A stretch of DNA of 64,000 nucleotides, taken from contig CAKPQG010000003.1 of NCBI GenBank assembly GCA_934178345.1, positions 62,001-126,000 of the forward strand. Direction: 5' to 3'. Positions 7,169 through 16,173 of the stretch are shown in pieces. The stretch comes from an uncultured Dialister sp. Lineage in GTDB: Bacteria; Bacillota; Negativicutes; Veillonellales; Dialisteraceae. A model generated the notes under the pieces. That model was not told the origin of the DNA, ran no database searches, and was given only the letters and a program-made list of their open reading frames with translations. Position 1 is the first letter of the stretch. Each line of letters begins with the position of its first letter. The translations under genes were made by a program, and so were the position numbers.

Positions 7169-8443
7169 ATGACCGATAAAAAAATCCCATTCAGCGACGA
7201 GCTGATCCGACAGGTAGCACAGCAGTATGGTACCCCATTTCACATCTATGATGAAAAAGGCATGCATGACAATATGAAACGTCTGCAGAAAGCCTTTTCC
7301 TGGAATAAGAATTTTCATGAATACTTTGCGGTGAAGGCAACGCCAAACCCGTGGATCATGAAGAGCCTCAAGGAGCTCGGCATCGGTGCAGACTGCAGCT
7401 CCATGGCAGAGCTGGTGCTTGCTGAGAGTGTCGGCATCACTGGGGATCAGATCGTATTCTCTTCGAACGATACCCCGGACGAAGAATTCCTGAAAGCGAA
7501 TGACCTCGGTGCCATCATCAATCTGGATGATGTATCGAATTTAGACGATATGGAACGCCTTCACATGGTTCCGGAAAAGATCTGCTTCCGCTATAACCCA
7601 GGCCCGGAGCTTGCGCGCGGCAATGCCATCATCGGTACTCCGGAAGAAGCCAAGTACGGCATGACCAAGGATCAGCTCATGACCTGTGTCGACTGGGCGA
7701 AGGACCATGGGATCTCCTACATTGGTATCCATACCATGGTCATCTCCGCGGAGCTCCAGCTCCCGGGGCTTCTCGGCACCATCAGCATGATGTTTGACCT
7801 TGCGAATGAGATCAAGAGAGAAAAAGGCGTCACCGTCTCCTTCATCGACTTCGGCGGCGGTATCGGTATCCCCTATCGTCCGGAACAGGATCCGGTCGAC
7901 CTCGAAGGCCTCGGCGAAGGCGCGAAGAAGCTCTTCGAAGAAAAAATGGCAGGCTTTGAAGATACCCGCATCTCCTTCGAATGCGGCCGCATGGTGACCG
8001 GCCCCTACGGTTTCCTTGTGACGAAAGCCATCCACTACAAGCACATCTACAGAGACTACATCGGTACCGATGCCTGCATGGCCGACCTCATGCGTCCGGG
8101 AATGTATGGTGCCTACCACCACATTACTGTCCTCGGCAAAGCAGATGCACCGAAGGACCATGTCTATGACGTGACGGGATCGCTCTGTGAAAACTGCGAT
8201 AAATTCGCTATCCAGAGAGCGCTTCCGGAAATCGAAATGGGCGATCTCATCGTCATCCATGATACTGGCGCTCATGGCCACAGCATGGGCTATAACTACA
8301 ATGGACGTCTCCGTCATCAGGAGATCTTCGTCCATGAAGATGGCAGCATCCAGCAGATCCGCAGAAATGAAACGCTTCGTGATCTCTTCGCGACACTGGA
8401 TTTCCCGGGACTTGCAGAGAATACGGAAAAAGTTATGAAATAA
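7169..8443 (+). CDS. lysA: Diaminopimelate decarboxylase
   Basis: A 424-residue fold-III PLP enzyme that converts meso-diaminopimelate to L-lysine in the cytoplasm. Visible features: the PLP lysine in YFAVKATPNP (Lys56), the phosphate-binding glycine stretch FGGGIGIPYRPEQ, substrate and PLP contacts in FECGRMVTGPYG, and the active-site cysteine region GSLCENCDKF. It resembles the somewhat divergent LysA branch found in anaerobes. An ornithine/carboxynorspermidine decarboxylase relative is possible but less likely. Monocistronic, with its own promoter and terminator. The start follows AGAAGGATATGTA. Confidence 0.88.
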   Translation: MTDKKIPFSDELIRQVAQQYGTPFHIYDEKGMHDNMKRLQKAFSWNKNFHEYFAVKATPNPWIMKSLKELGIGADCSSMAELVLAESVGITGDQIVFSSNDTPDEEFLKANDLGAIINLDDVSNLDDMERLHMVPEKICFRYNPGPELARGNAIIGTPEEAKYGMTKDQLMTCVDWAKDHGISYIGIHTMVISAELQLPGLLGTISMMFDLANEIKREKGVTVSFIDFGGGIGIPYRPEQDPVDLEGLGEGAKKLFEEKMAGFEDTRISFECGRMVTGPYGFLVTKAIHYKHIYRDYIGTDACMADLMRPGMYGAYHHITVLGKADAPKDHVYDVTGSLCENCDKFAIQRALPEIEMGDLIVIHDTGAHGHSMGYNYNGRLRHQEIFVHEDGSIQQIRRNETLRDLFATLDFPGLAENTEKVMK

Positions 8444-8452
8444 GGAAATAGA

Positions 8453-8492
8453 AAATACCACCATGATGTCTACGTCATGGTGGTATTTTTTA
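8453..8492 (+). terminator. Intrinsic terminator after lysA
   Basis: AAATACCACCATGATG pairs with CGTCATGGTGGTATTT around a short loop, ending in T6. Confidence 0.9.
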
Positions 8493-8533
8493 TGACAGAA
8501 AGGGGAGTGGGGGGCGTGCTTGCCGCAGCGGTA

Positions 8534-8773
8534 TCATTCCGCTGTTTTCCGGCAATAGTCATACAAGGAAAGCAGGTAGTCGGAGTCTTCTCTCCAGACG
8601 CCTGTCTCATAGTCAAAGAGGGCATCATAGACCTTGGACTCTGCAAACCGGGTCAGTGCTTCTTCATACAGCACGTTTTCTTTTTCTGCAAGAAGTCCTA
8701 GCGCGTCTCGCATGATTTCGACCGCGCAGGCTTATCTTTATGTATCATTGAATTCATGCGTTTCCATCGCCAT
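8534..8773 (-). pseudogene. Small unrecognised gene with two in-frame stops near its start
   Basis: On the minus strand AAGGAG and an ATG (8773-8771) open a frame reading MAMETHEFNDT, then TAA, one codon, TAA. The same frame then runs uninterrupted from ACAVEIMRDALGLLAEKE through YDALFDYETGVWREDS to LYDYCRKTAE and a TGA at 8536-8534. The second part looks like a real, acidic helical protein of about 60 residues and could restart at the internal ATG (MRDALGLL). I do not recognise the family. The two stops suggest decay, or a sequencing or recoding issue. It lies between lysA and the lipid kinase gene. Confidence 0.55.
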
Positions 8774-8826
8774 AGCGTTCACTCCTTAAAAAAGTCAGGC
8801 TACGTGTTCTGAAGTCTCCAAGTCTC

Positions 8827-9882
8827 TCACTTCTTTCTTTTTTCTCTCTCCTGCACTTCCCGTACGACTTCTTCTATCGTCGTCCCCTTGATCGGTTCTT
8901 CCCCATTTTCTGCCCATGGGAAATGCATGTGGGGGGCGACGCGTTCGAAGAAGTGGGGGAGATGCGTCGCATTGTCGTCCACGTGCTCGGGGACGAATAC
9001 GGGGAGGCGGGAGGGGAGGATTTCAAGGTCGATCGGGAAATTCGGTCCCTTATCGCCGTCTACATTGGTCGAGAGGGTATCGCCTTCATTGATGGAGATG
9101 TGCGCTTTTTTGATACCGACGACCGTGACGAAGTCGGGGCCCATCTGGAAACCGGCGAGGAGCTTCGGCGCCTGCCGGATGGCATTCAGCCATGCGAAGT
9201 CGTGGAAGAGGCAGAGCTTGATGATGCCTTTATTGCGGTCCTCCGGCGGGATGAGGTTGCGGAAACTGCCGGCGGAGTCGGTCAGCATGGCAGCGATCAA
9301 AGGGGAGGAGACTTGGATCACAGTGCCATTTTCCTCTTCGATCTTGAAGTGGTAGGATTTCTGCTTGTTCAAAACCTGCATGCCTTTCATGAAGTAGGCG
9401 AGCGATCCGAAGAGGGTCTTTTCTTTGATGGAGACTTCGCTGACTGCTTCAGAAATGAGGCCGGCGGCGACAACGTTGATGAAGTAGCGGTCATTGATCT
9501 TGCCGACATCGATTTTCGTCTTGACTGCGTGTTCAAGCATGCGGATGGCTCCCTGCGGGGAGCGCGGGATGTGGAGAGCGCGGGCCAGATCATTGACTGT
9601 GCCGAAAGGGATAAAGCCGAAGGCGGAGTCGCTGTCTACGGGTACCATGCCGTTGATGACTTCATTGATCGTGCCATCGCCGCCCATGCAGATGACGTCG
9701 CGTCCTTTTTCTGCAGCGATGCGGGCGAATTCTGTAGCATCCCCGGCTTTTTCGGTCAGCTTGATGGTGATGTTGTCATAGCGCTTTGCCAGTGTCGTAT
9801 GGAGGAGCGGGATATAGCGCGGGGCTCGCTCGCGTCCGGAGGTCGGATTGACGATGATGGTGCATCGGGTGGATTCTGTCAT
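8827..9882 (-). CDS. Diacylglycerol kinase family lipid kinase
   Basis: 351 residues from the ATG at 9882 behind CAGGAGACACCC; an upstream in-frame start would add 14 residues ahead of this ribosome site and is rejected. It has the DagK/YegS/LCB5 catalytic domain: TIIVNPTSGRERAP (nucleotide entry), then VICMGGDGTINEVINGM (the GGDGT motif), then FGFIPFGTVNDLARALHIP, and a C-terminal beta-sandwich with the typical VDGDKG. It should phosphorylate diacylglycerol or a related lipid at the inner membrane. Exact lipid and gene name are uncertain. The C-terminal 30 residues are charged (EEVVREVQEREKRKK). No terminator is obvious downstream. Confidence 0.9.
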   Translation of the reverse strand: MTESTRCTIIVNPTSGRERAPRYIPLLHTTLAKRYDNITIKLTEKAGDATEFARIAAEKGRDVICMGGDGTINEVINGMVPVDSDSAFGFIPFGTVNDLARALHIPRSPQGAIRMLEHAVKTKIDVGKINDRYFINVVAAGLISEAVSEVSIKEKTLFGSLAYFMKGMQVLNKQKSYHFKIEEENGTVIQVSSPLIAAMLTDSAGSFRNLIPPEDRNKGIIKLCLFHDFAWLNAIRQAPKLLAGFQMGPDFVTVVGIKKAHISINEGDTLSTNVDGDKGPNFPIDLEILPSRLPVFVPEHVDDNATHLPHFFERVAPHMHFPWAENGEEPIKGTTIEEVVREVQEREKRKK

Positions 9883-9960
9883 GGGTGTCTCCTGAAAAAA
9901 GTGTGGGTGATCCGGAGAAGTCATGGATAAGGAAATGGCAGCCCCGTTTCCCCATTGGTG

Positions 9961-10192
9961 TAATGCTATTAAGTTAAGAAAATCGTTAGCTACAACGTCT
10001 TGCTTCCCCCTTCGGGGGAAGTGCCGAAGGCAATAGGGGCATGCTAGCGGTATAGCGTGCTATGTTGAATAGTCCGATGCTATCGATATTCCAACACTTA
10101 CATGCAATACCGCTACGTAGCCCCCTCTCCCCTTCGGGGAGCTCCCCCGATGGGGAGCCAAGAACGTTCTGCCGCTTAGCTTAATAGCATTA
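9961..10192. mobile_element. MITE-like element, copy 2 (232 bp, internal deletion)
   Basis: Ends are TAATGCTATTAAGTTAAG (9961-9978) and CTTAGCTTAATAGCATTA (10175-10192, one change). The flanking direct repeats CCCATTGGTG (9951-9960) and CCCATTGGCG (10193-10202) agree at 9 of 10. It has the same interior as copy 1 but lacks about 80 bp from the middle. It sits between the lipid kinase and EAL genes, upstream of the kinase. Confidence 0.85.
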
Positions 10193-10309
10193 CCCATTGG
10201 CGGGAAGATTCTTTCTGAGGGAAATGCTCCAAATGGTCTGCTCTGATCTCCGGTCACACAGCTTTACGTTCAAACTTGTATTCTATATTATAGCGCAAAT
10301 CGGCACACG

Positions 10310-10352
10310 AAAAAAGGCTCTCCCACGAAATGCTCGTGCGGAGAGCCTTTTG
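10310..10352 (-). terminator. Intrinsic terminator of EAL gene
   Basis: Stem AAAAGGCTCTCC/GGAGAGCCTTTT with an inner CACGA/TCGTG. It ends in T6 when read on the minus strand, 73 bp past the EAL stop codon. Confidence 0.85.
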
Positions 10353-10380
10353 ATGATCGAAATGAGGAAACCGAGAACTG

Positions 10381-10441
10381 AGCCACCAGTCGCCAGCCAC
10401 CAGTCGCCAGTTGCCAGTCGCCAGTCACCAGTCACTGATTC
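10381..10441. repeat. Heptamer array overlapping the EAL stop codon
   Basis: Minus-strand units AGTGACT, GGTGACT, GGCGACT, GGCAACT and GGTGGCT run tandemly. The EAL protein's last residues (SDW) and its TGA stop are read from the first two units. Confidence 0.8.
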
Positions 10442-12941
10442 CGGGACCCCAGCCGTTCTTGATCTCGTTATACAGCTTGACAAGACCATTTTCCATAGCG
10501 AGGTTATTTGGCGCGGCTGGCTTGACAGTGTGAAGGAAGATACGGTAATGGGTATCAGGGATGGCGATGAAGACATGCTGACACCAGACGAAGCCATTGG
10601 GCGTCAGGGTGCGGAAATATTCAGAGAGCGTGCCGCCATGTGCAGAAAGGCGATCGGAGATGGTGTCCGCATCCATGAAGCGCTCATAGCGAGGGCGGTC
10701 TTCTTTCTGAATGGAGAGATATCCGAAAGCACGCATTGTTTTTTGGTAACAGTAGGTGTGACCGGGATGAAACTTGTGGTAGTCCCGGCAGAAGACGACA
10801 GGCTGGCAGGTGCCGCTGTCAAGATCATTGATAACGATGGCATGGTAGAGGTCGTAGAGATCTTTTTCAAGACCGTTCACTTTCATCTGCTCGATCTGGA
10901 TGGCATTGCGCGTGATATTGAGAAGCTTGCAGCGCATGAGGAAGCGCTTGCCGAGTTGGGCGATCTTCTGCACCTTCAGCCAGAGATACTGATCATCAAT
11001 GGTATAGGTCATGGCGTAGGGCTCATCGGAATCGTAGACATGGGAGAGCAGACGCGCGATTTTTTGACGAATCGGGCTCTCCGGCATATTGAGGCGGGCC
11101 TCACTGTCAAGCGTAGTGGGCGCACCGACGGAAGCAAGTACGTCTTGATAGGCAGGGGAGGCGAAGCGGAAATAGAGCTTGCCATCTTCCATAGTTTCCA
11201 CGATCGCGAGCGAATCATCCGTGGTGAAGTCCATATCCCCTGCTTTTTCATAGTAGGCTGTGAGCTCAGGCGTCTCAATGGCCATATGCTGCAGAGTGAT
11301 ATGGGCTTTCATCTCATCGAAGGGGAGCGGCTTGCCGAAGAAGTAGCCCTGGATCTTTTCGCAGCCGATGTCTCGGAGGAAACGGAATTGTTCTTCTGTT
11401 TCCACGCCCTCTGCCAAGGTCCGGATGCCGATCTTTTTCGACATGTGAATGGTGGACTGGATGATATCTTTCGAGCGCTGCGTGAAATTCGACAGGAAGT
11501 CCATGTCGATCTTGAGCTCATCGAAGTGATAGTCTTTGAGTGCATTCAGTGAGGAGTAGCCGCTTCCGAAGTCATCCATCCAGACCTGATAGCCGACCTC
11601 GCGGAAGCGATCGAGGATGATGCGGATTTCTTGTGCATTCTGGACGAACATGCTCTCTGTGATTTCTATGCAGAGGAGATGGTGGGGGATCTGGTATTTT
11701 TCCGTGCGTTTCTTGACCTCTGCGAAAATGTCACAGGTGAGGAAGTCCATGCGGGAGAGGTTGATGGAAATCGGGACGACCGGTACGCCTTCATCGAGGC
11801 AGGCGCGGATGCGCTTGCAGACCTCTTCCAGAATGTACAGGTCGAGCTGGTAGAGCTGGCGTGTATTTTCAAGAGCCGGGATGAATTCGCTCGGCTTCAG
11901 AAATCCGTACACAGGATCAATCCAGCGAGCCAGTGCTTCGAGGCCGCAGAGCGTCTTTGAAATGGAGCGGATGACAGGCTGGTAGTAGACCTGGATATAG
12001 CCTTTGGCAAAGGCCTCGTCCAGATGATCGATGACATAGTCACGGATGAGGACAGCGCGCTGCACCTTGGCGGTATATTCACAGAGGAAGATATCAAGGC
12101 GGTCCTTGATGCTGTCGCAGGCGAGCTTCGCAAGGTCGCAGGCTTTGCTTGGCGTGATGGAGAGATCCTCTACCTGATAGATCCCGATTTTCACTTCGAG
12201 CGGGGAACGCATGTACATGGAAAGCAGCTTCTTGTGGGCATCGATGACGCGGTTTTGAAGATCTATGTCATAGGTGAGGACGACGAAATGATCATCAGAG
12301 AAGCGGGCAATGAAATCATCCGGGAAACATTTCCGGAGCGTCTCCGCCATATGGAGCAGGAGGGCATCACCTGCATCAAGGCCGAAATGAATATTGTACG
12401 ACTTGAAGTGGCAGAGATTGAAATACAGGATCGCAATCGGCGGTGATGCCGGATTCATGCTGGACAGTTTGAACCATTTGGCTGCATATTCAAGGAAACG
12501 ACGCTGCCCGGGGAGCTCTGTCAGGCGGTCGGTGGAGTAGGCGAGATATTTCGCTTCTGCATCGACGGCGAAGACCACGGTCACGCGCCCAAAGTCCGGG
12601 AGCGTGTGGGTGCGGCAGAAAATCTCCATGTATCGGGGAGGACCATTCTTCGTGGGGACTTTGAAATCTACGGATCCGATCGAACTCTGCTGCAGCTGAT
12701 GTCCGATGTCTCGGAAAACACGCTCTCTGTCAGCGGTATTGATGATGTCATCGAAGGTGTTTCCACGTTCCTGAGTCAGTGCGTCCAAGCTGTCATAACC
12801 CAGCATGGTGAGGAAACGGTCATTGGCATACAGGATGTCATGGGTGTCCGCACGATAAATAAAAACGCCCCCTGGCATGGCATTCAGCACGCCGCTTTGG
12901 ATAGAATGATTGATTACATCAAGTGAAACATCTTTATTCAT
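10425..12941 (-). CDS. PAS-GGDEF(degenerate)-EAL cyclic-di-GMP phosphodiesterase
   Basis: 838 residues, cytoplasmic. An N-terminal PAS domain (about residues 15-135, GGVFIYRADTHDILYANDRF) is followed by a GGDEF-like domain where the signature is replaced by RFSDDHF, so it should not make c-di-GMP. An EAL domain (about 305-560) keeps GLEALARW, EITES, DDFGSGYSSLN, the KID lysine, AEGVETEEQ and QGYFFGKPLP, and so should hydrolyse c-di-GMP. A C-terminal tail of about 270 residues looks like further PAS-like sensing modules. It starts behind AGGCGGTG. A PilZ-linked glycan synthase at 19503 is a plausible downstream target. Its last codons come from a heptamer repeat. Confidence 0.9.
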   Translation of the reverse strand: MNKDVSLDVINHSIQSGVLNAMPGGVFIYRADTHDILYANDRFLTMLGYDSLDALTQERGNTFDDIINTADRERVFRDIGHQLQQSSIGSVDFKVPTKNGPPRYMEIFCRTHTLPDFGRVTVVFAVDAEAKYLAYSTDRLTELPGQRRFLEYAAKWFKLSSMNPASPPIAILYFNLCHFKSYNIHFGLDAGDALLLHMAETLRKCFPDDFIARFSDDHFVVLTYDIDLQNRVIDAHKKLLSMYMRSPLEVKIGIYQVEDLSITPSKACDLAKLACDSIKDRLDIFLCEYTAKVQRAVLIRDYVIDHLDEAFAKGYIQVYYQPVIRSISKTLCGLEALARWIDPVYGFLKPSEFIPALENTRQLYQLDLYILEEVCKRIRACLDEGVPVVPISINLSRMDFLTCDIFAEVKKRTEKYQIPHHLLCIEITESMFVQNAQEIRIILDRFREVGYQVWMDDFGSGYSSLNALKDYHFDELKIDMDFLSNFTQRSKDIIQSTIHMSKKIGIRTLAEGVETEEQFRFLRDIGCEKIQGYFFGKPLPFDEMKAHITLQHMAIETPELTAYYEKAGDMDFTTDDSLAIVETMEDGKLYFRFASPAYQDVLASVGAPTTLDSEARLNMPESPIRQKIARLLSHVYDSDEPYAMTYTIDDQYLWLKVQKIAQLGKRFLMRCKLLNITRNAIQIEQMKVNGLEKDLYDLYHAIVINDLDSGTCQPVVFCRDYHKFHPGHTYCYQKTMRAFGYLSIQKEDRPRYERFMDADTISDRLSAHGGTLSEYFRTLTPNGFVWCQHVFIAIPDTHYRIFLHTVKPAAPNNLAMENGLVKLYNEIKNGWGPGISDW

Positions 12942-12974
12942 TGTTCGTCACCGCCTTTGTCGTAGTGATAGTCA

Positions 12975-13445
12975 TAGGGTTCAGGGTTCAAGGTTCAGGG
13001 GTAGCCCGTGGGGCGTGCTGCCCCTTGATTGCGGGTGAAAGTTCTACTCTCTAGTTAGGAGTGAGGAATGAGGAGTGAGGAGTGGTGGTGCGGCGCAAAA
13101 AAATTATGAAGCGCCGCGAAGTATAAAAAGGGCGATGCCCGCAGATGGCATGTAGTCACCAGTCACTAGTAACCAGTCACTAGCCGCGTATCCCTGCTTT
13201 CAAACTTTTTGGGGGCATCCCTTTTCCCGTATCGTCCCGAGCGTAGCCGAGGGATCTTTCTTGCACTGCGGTCAGTATCACATAGGCACTGGCAGGAATT
13301 GATACCTTAGTGCTACGTATTTCTTTTTTTCGCACATCCATCGTTTATCGGTCTGCAAAGAAGATTTCTCGCTTCGCTCGAAATGACGATACGGGAGTCT
13401 AGCGCCTTCTAGTCACCAGTCACAAGTCACTAGTCACGAGTTACT
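12975..13445. repeat. Mosaic intergenic repeat enclosing a 168-bp inverted-repeat element
   Basis: Includes GGCGTGCTGCCCC, AGGAATGAGGAGTGAGG heptamers, a GCGGCGC/GCGCCGC hairpin (about 13090-13117), AGTCACC/AGTCACT heptamers (13156-13181 and 13411-13440) and, at 13229-13396, an element ending in TATCGTCCCGAGCG and CGAAATGACGATA. That element recurs inverted at 39537-39709. No coding signal. Confidence 0.75.
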
Positions 13446-13449
13446 CTAT

Positions 13450-13821
13450 TTATATCTTATAAAAGTACTCAATAGCGCCCAGCGTCTTGCCATCCTGAAA
13501 GAGGGGCTCGGTGTGAACAAGGACGGAGACTCGGTCGCCCTCCTTGCTCCGCAGCCAGACGGCTTTTTCACGGGATAGTCCGTCGAAAATGGTCGCGACG
13601 AGCGGGCACATGGCGTGGCACAGGTGGGTGCCATTCTCATCGATGTGATCGAGATGACTTTCGAAGCAGTGCTTGCCGAGCATATCTTCGGAGGTGTATC
13701 CGCTGATGCGTTCCGCGCCTTTGCTCCAGTAGAAAATCTTGCGATCCGTATCGACGCAGTAGACGCCGAAGGGCATCTGATCAAGAATTTTTTCGAAGAG
13801 TTCTTCGTGTGTCATATTCAT
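13450..13821 (-). CDS. Single-domain PAS protein
   Basis: 123 residues that are almost entirely one PAS domain: FEKILDQMPFGVYCVDTDRK, WSKGAERISGYTSEDMLGKHC, then the FLVRSKEG-like WLRSKEGDRVSVLVHTEPL and a C-terminal GAIEYFYKI. The middle segment CFESHLDHIDENGTHLCHAMCPL carries several Cys and His, as in PAS domains that sense redox state or bind a cofactor. No output domain is present, so it must act through a partner; the nearby EAL protein is a candidate. Starts behind GAGG. The stop lies a few bases from a heptamer array. Confidence 0.82.
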   Translation of the reverse strand: MNMTHEELFEKILDQMPFGVYCVDTDRKIFYWSKGAERISGYTSEDMLGKHCFESHLDHIDENGTHLCHAMCPLVATIFDGLSREKAVWLRSKEGDRVSVLVHTEPLFQDGKTLGAIEYFYKI

Positions 13822-13985
13822 GGGTTGAACCTCGTTTCATGAAGAGAAAGCGTGACCCTCAGCGTGGCAGTGCATAATCATGCTTTTTATAGTATATAAG
13901 GAAAGAAGGAAAAAGGCAAAGAAAATATGATGAAAATAGATGAATCTATCATTTTTTTGAAACAGGGAGACGCTCCATTGTCAAC

Positions 13986-14035
13986 TTTACAGGGGGGGGT
14001 ACATGTTGTAATATTACATATATGTATATATGTAA
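13986..14035 (+). promoter_or_regulatory. Promoter with G8 tract in the spacer, and a 9-4-9 inverted repeat
   Basis: TTTACA (13986-13991), a 17-bp spacer that begins with eight G (13992-13999), and TAATAT (14009-14014). The inverted repeat TTACATATA/TATATGTAA (14014-14035) lies over the start region. Slippage of the G tract would change promoter spacing, as in known phase-variable porin promoters. Confidence 0.6.
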
Positions 14036-14136
14036 CGTGAATGAGTATTTTCTTCAGGGGAAACGGCAGAAGGTATCGATACCATGATGCTTGAGGTGTC
14101 GATATGTCTGTCTATCATGCAACACAGGAGAACCAT

Positions 14137-16173
14137 ATGAATAAAATGGGCATGACACTTTGTCTGTCTCTGGCTGCTTTTCTGCCTTGCGGGATGATGC
14201 AGGCGGCAGATATTGACCCGATCTCGCAGCATCAAGCGAAGGAAAGGGCGCAGGTCAGAGAGACGATGGACCGCTATACGGCAGAGGAAAAGGCGGTGCG
14301 CCGAGAGGACGCACGGGCGCTCGGGCGAGAGCTGCTGCTCGCGGGCGAAGGCCTTGGCGAAACGGTGAAGCGGGAGATCGGAGAGTTGGCGGTCGAGGAT
14401 GCACAGGCGCGTGTCATCGCGAATATCCCGATCAATAAAGCACGGACGGCGCTTTCCACATCAGCAGGGGACTATGAAGCGATGAAGGCACATTACCTCA
14501 TCCGTCAGCGGATGCTTCCTGCGTGGGATGAAGAAAAGGATCGTCTGATCAGATCCCTTTCCCAGCTGGGCGGGATGCCCGTCCCCAGAGAGCCGGAAGC
14601 GGCTTTTGCCAAGACATATGAGAAGGCATCGGCGGCGCGAAGGAATGTGCTCCTGTACTATCAGGGAGAGCATGATCCGGATCAGCTTGCGCCTTACCAA
14701 AAGGAGGCAGACAAATGGCTCGGCATGCTCACCGCTGAGGTGAAAGCGTATGCACTCTCGCTGGCAAGCAGCAGCGATCCGTCGCATCCGACGCCGGAGG
14801 CAGAAGCCCTGGCCACGCAGTACACGAAGACGGTCCTCTTGGCACTCGATGATGAGCTGCAGGTGGAAATCCTCGGGGAGCGTTTCGAAAATGCGCGGAA
14901 ATCTTATGAGGCGGCAACGAAGAATTACGAGAAGCTGTATGCGAAGGAAATCAGCCGCTGCATGAACAGCGGCAATGGATTCCTTCTTACGAATCAGAAA
15001 GCAGGGGATACCGGCATCAGGGAGGCGGCTCCTTCGGCAGCATCGGGCAGTTCTTCTGCCGCCAAGGCGGCAGGGGGTGGCATGCCCACAGGCGGCACCG
15101 TGGTACCGAGCACGCCCTTTCTTGTGCCGCGGAGCAGCGAGGAAAGAGAAGCTCTTCGAAGGAAGCTCATGGACGAGATGGATCGGGTCACTTCGGATGA
15201 CTGGGCGCGTCTCGCACGCCGCCGCGTAGAGTATGCAGATGAATTGTCTGATATCGGTTATTTTGACAGAGAATCATCACACATGCAGGCATCCACCGAG
15301 GTCAAACCGCCGAAAATTCCGGAGCAGCGATTTAAAATCGATGGGGAGGCGCGTGTGGACTATGGTTTCCATAGCGGCTACAAGTCCATCGGGGACAGAA
15401 GCCGCGCGCGTGTCAGAATTTATGGGGATTACAATATCGATGACAACTGGCATTTCATTTCCATGCTGGAAAATGAAAAGCTCCTCACCGGTAAGGGGAA
15501 GGACAGCTGGATGGATATCGACCGCTGGTATCTGACGGGTAAGGTCGGCCGTTCGCGTGTGGATGCCGGCGCTTTCGGCTCCTTCCTGGCTGAAGGAAAT
15601 GTTTACGACAGCAAGTTCACCGGTGTGCGCGTCTCTGGCAAGGAGCCTTTCTCCTACATGGCAGAAGCGGGGACGATCAAGCATGCAGGCTTTGTGGCAG
15701 CTGCTGAGGCATCGACCACGCATGATATCTATACGCTGGGAGCGGGGCTCTATCGATTCGATCTCAAGGACAGGGGCCAGAGGAATATCTACATGCTGAA
15801 TGTTCATCGTCCGCTCGGCGGTCTTTACGATCTGGGGCTCATGGGACTTCTTGGGGAAGATGAGAGCCGCAGCGAGAAAGGCTATGTGGTATCCCTCACT
15901 CGCGGGAAAGAGAAAACATGGGTGAGAGGAAATACGTACTATTTCCTGAAATACTATCACCAGCCATATACCACCTATGTATCACATACCATGGACGGGC
16001 TTGCGGACTACATGGACGGCTTCGAAGGCATCGGTGCTGGTATCCAATATACCGTAAAGCCGAACTGGCTCCTGCAGGCAGAATACTATAATCTCAAGGA
16101 CCTTGAAGAGGGCGGCAGAAATCATACCTTCTGGCTTGCGCTCTCGTACTATTTCTCGAATTATGATGCGTAA
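14137..16173 (+). CDS. Putative outer-membrane porin with long helical N-terminal region
   Basis: 678 residues from the ATG at 14137, behind CAGGAGAACCAT. The signal peptide (MNKMGMTLCLSLAAFLPCG to MQAA) is cleaved near residue 24. Residues about 30-300 are strongly charged and helical or coiled-coil (QAKERAQVRETMDRY, EEKAVRREDARALGRELLLAG), then a Ser/Ala/Gly linker. Residues from about 400 alternate aromatic and polar residues as in a beta barrel (FKIDGEARVDYGFHSGYKS, the WYLTGKVGRSRVDAGAFGSF strands), ending WLALSYYFSNYDA. This suggests a diderm-Firmicute outer-membrane protein whose helical part could span the periplasm. Export of the nearby polysaccharide is possible but only inferred. 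Its expression may be phase-variable. Confidence 0.8.
   Translation: MNKMGMTLCLSLAAFLPCGMMQAADIDPISQHQAKERAQVRETMDRYTAEEKAVRREDARALGRELLLAGEGLGETVKREIGELAVEDAQARVIANIPINKARTALSTSAGDYEAMKAHYLIRQRMLPAWDEEKDRLIRSLSQLGGMPVPREPEAAFAKTYEKASAARRNVLLYYQGEHDPDQLAPYQKEADKWLGMLTAEVKAYALSLASSSDPSHPTPEAEALATQYTKTVLLALDDELQVEILGERFENARKSYEAATKNYEKLYAKEISRCMNSGNGFLLTNQKAGDTGIREAAPSAASGSSSAAKAAGGGMPTGGTVVPSTPFLVPRSSEEREALRRKLMDEMDRVTSDDWARLARRRVEYADELSDIGYFDRESSHMQASTEVKPPKIPEQRFKIDGEARVDYGFHSGYKSIGDRSRARVRIYGDYNIDDNWHFISMLENEKLLTGKGKDSWMDIDRWYLTGKVGRSRVDAGAFGSFLAEGNVYDSKFTGVRVSGKEPFSYMAEAGTIKHAGFVAAAEASTTHDIYTLGAGLYRFDLKDRGQRNIYMLNVHRPLGGLYDLGLMGLLGEDESRSEKGYVVSLTRGKEKTWVRGNTYYFLKYYHQPYTTYVSHTMDGLADYMDGFEGIGAGIQYTVKPNWLLQAEYYNLKDLEEGGRNHTFWLALSYYFSNYDA

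Noticed and set aside
10197..11552. Plus-strand open frame across the repeat array and the end of the EAL gene
   Set aside because: It translates repeat units (VASHQSPVASRQSPV) and antisense of a motif-complete gene.
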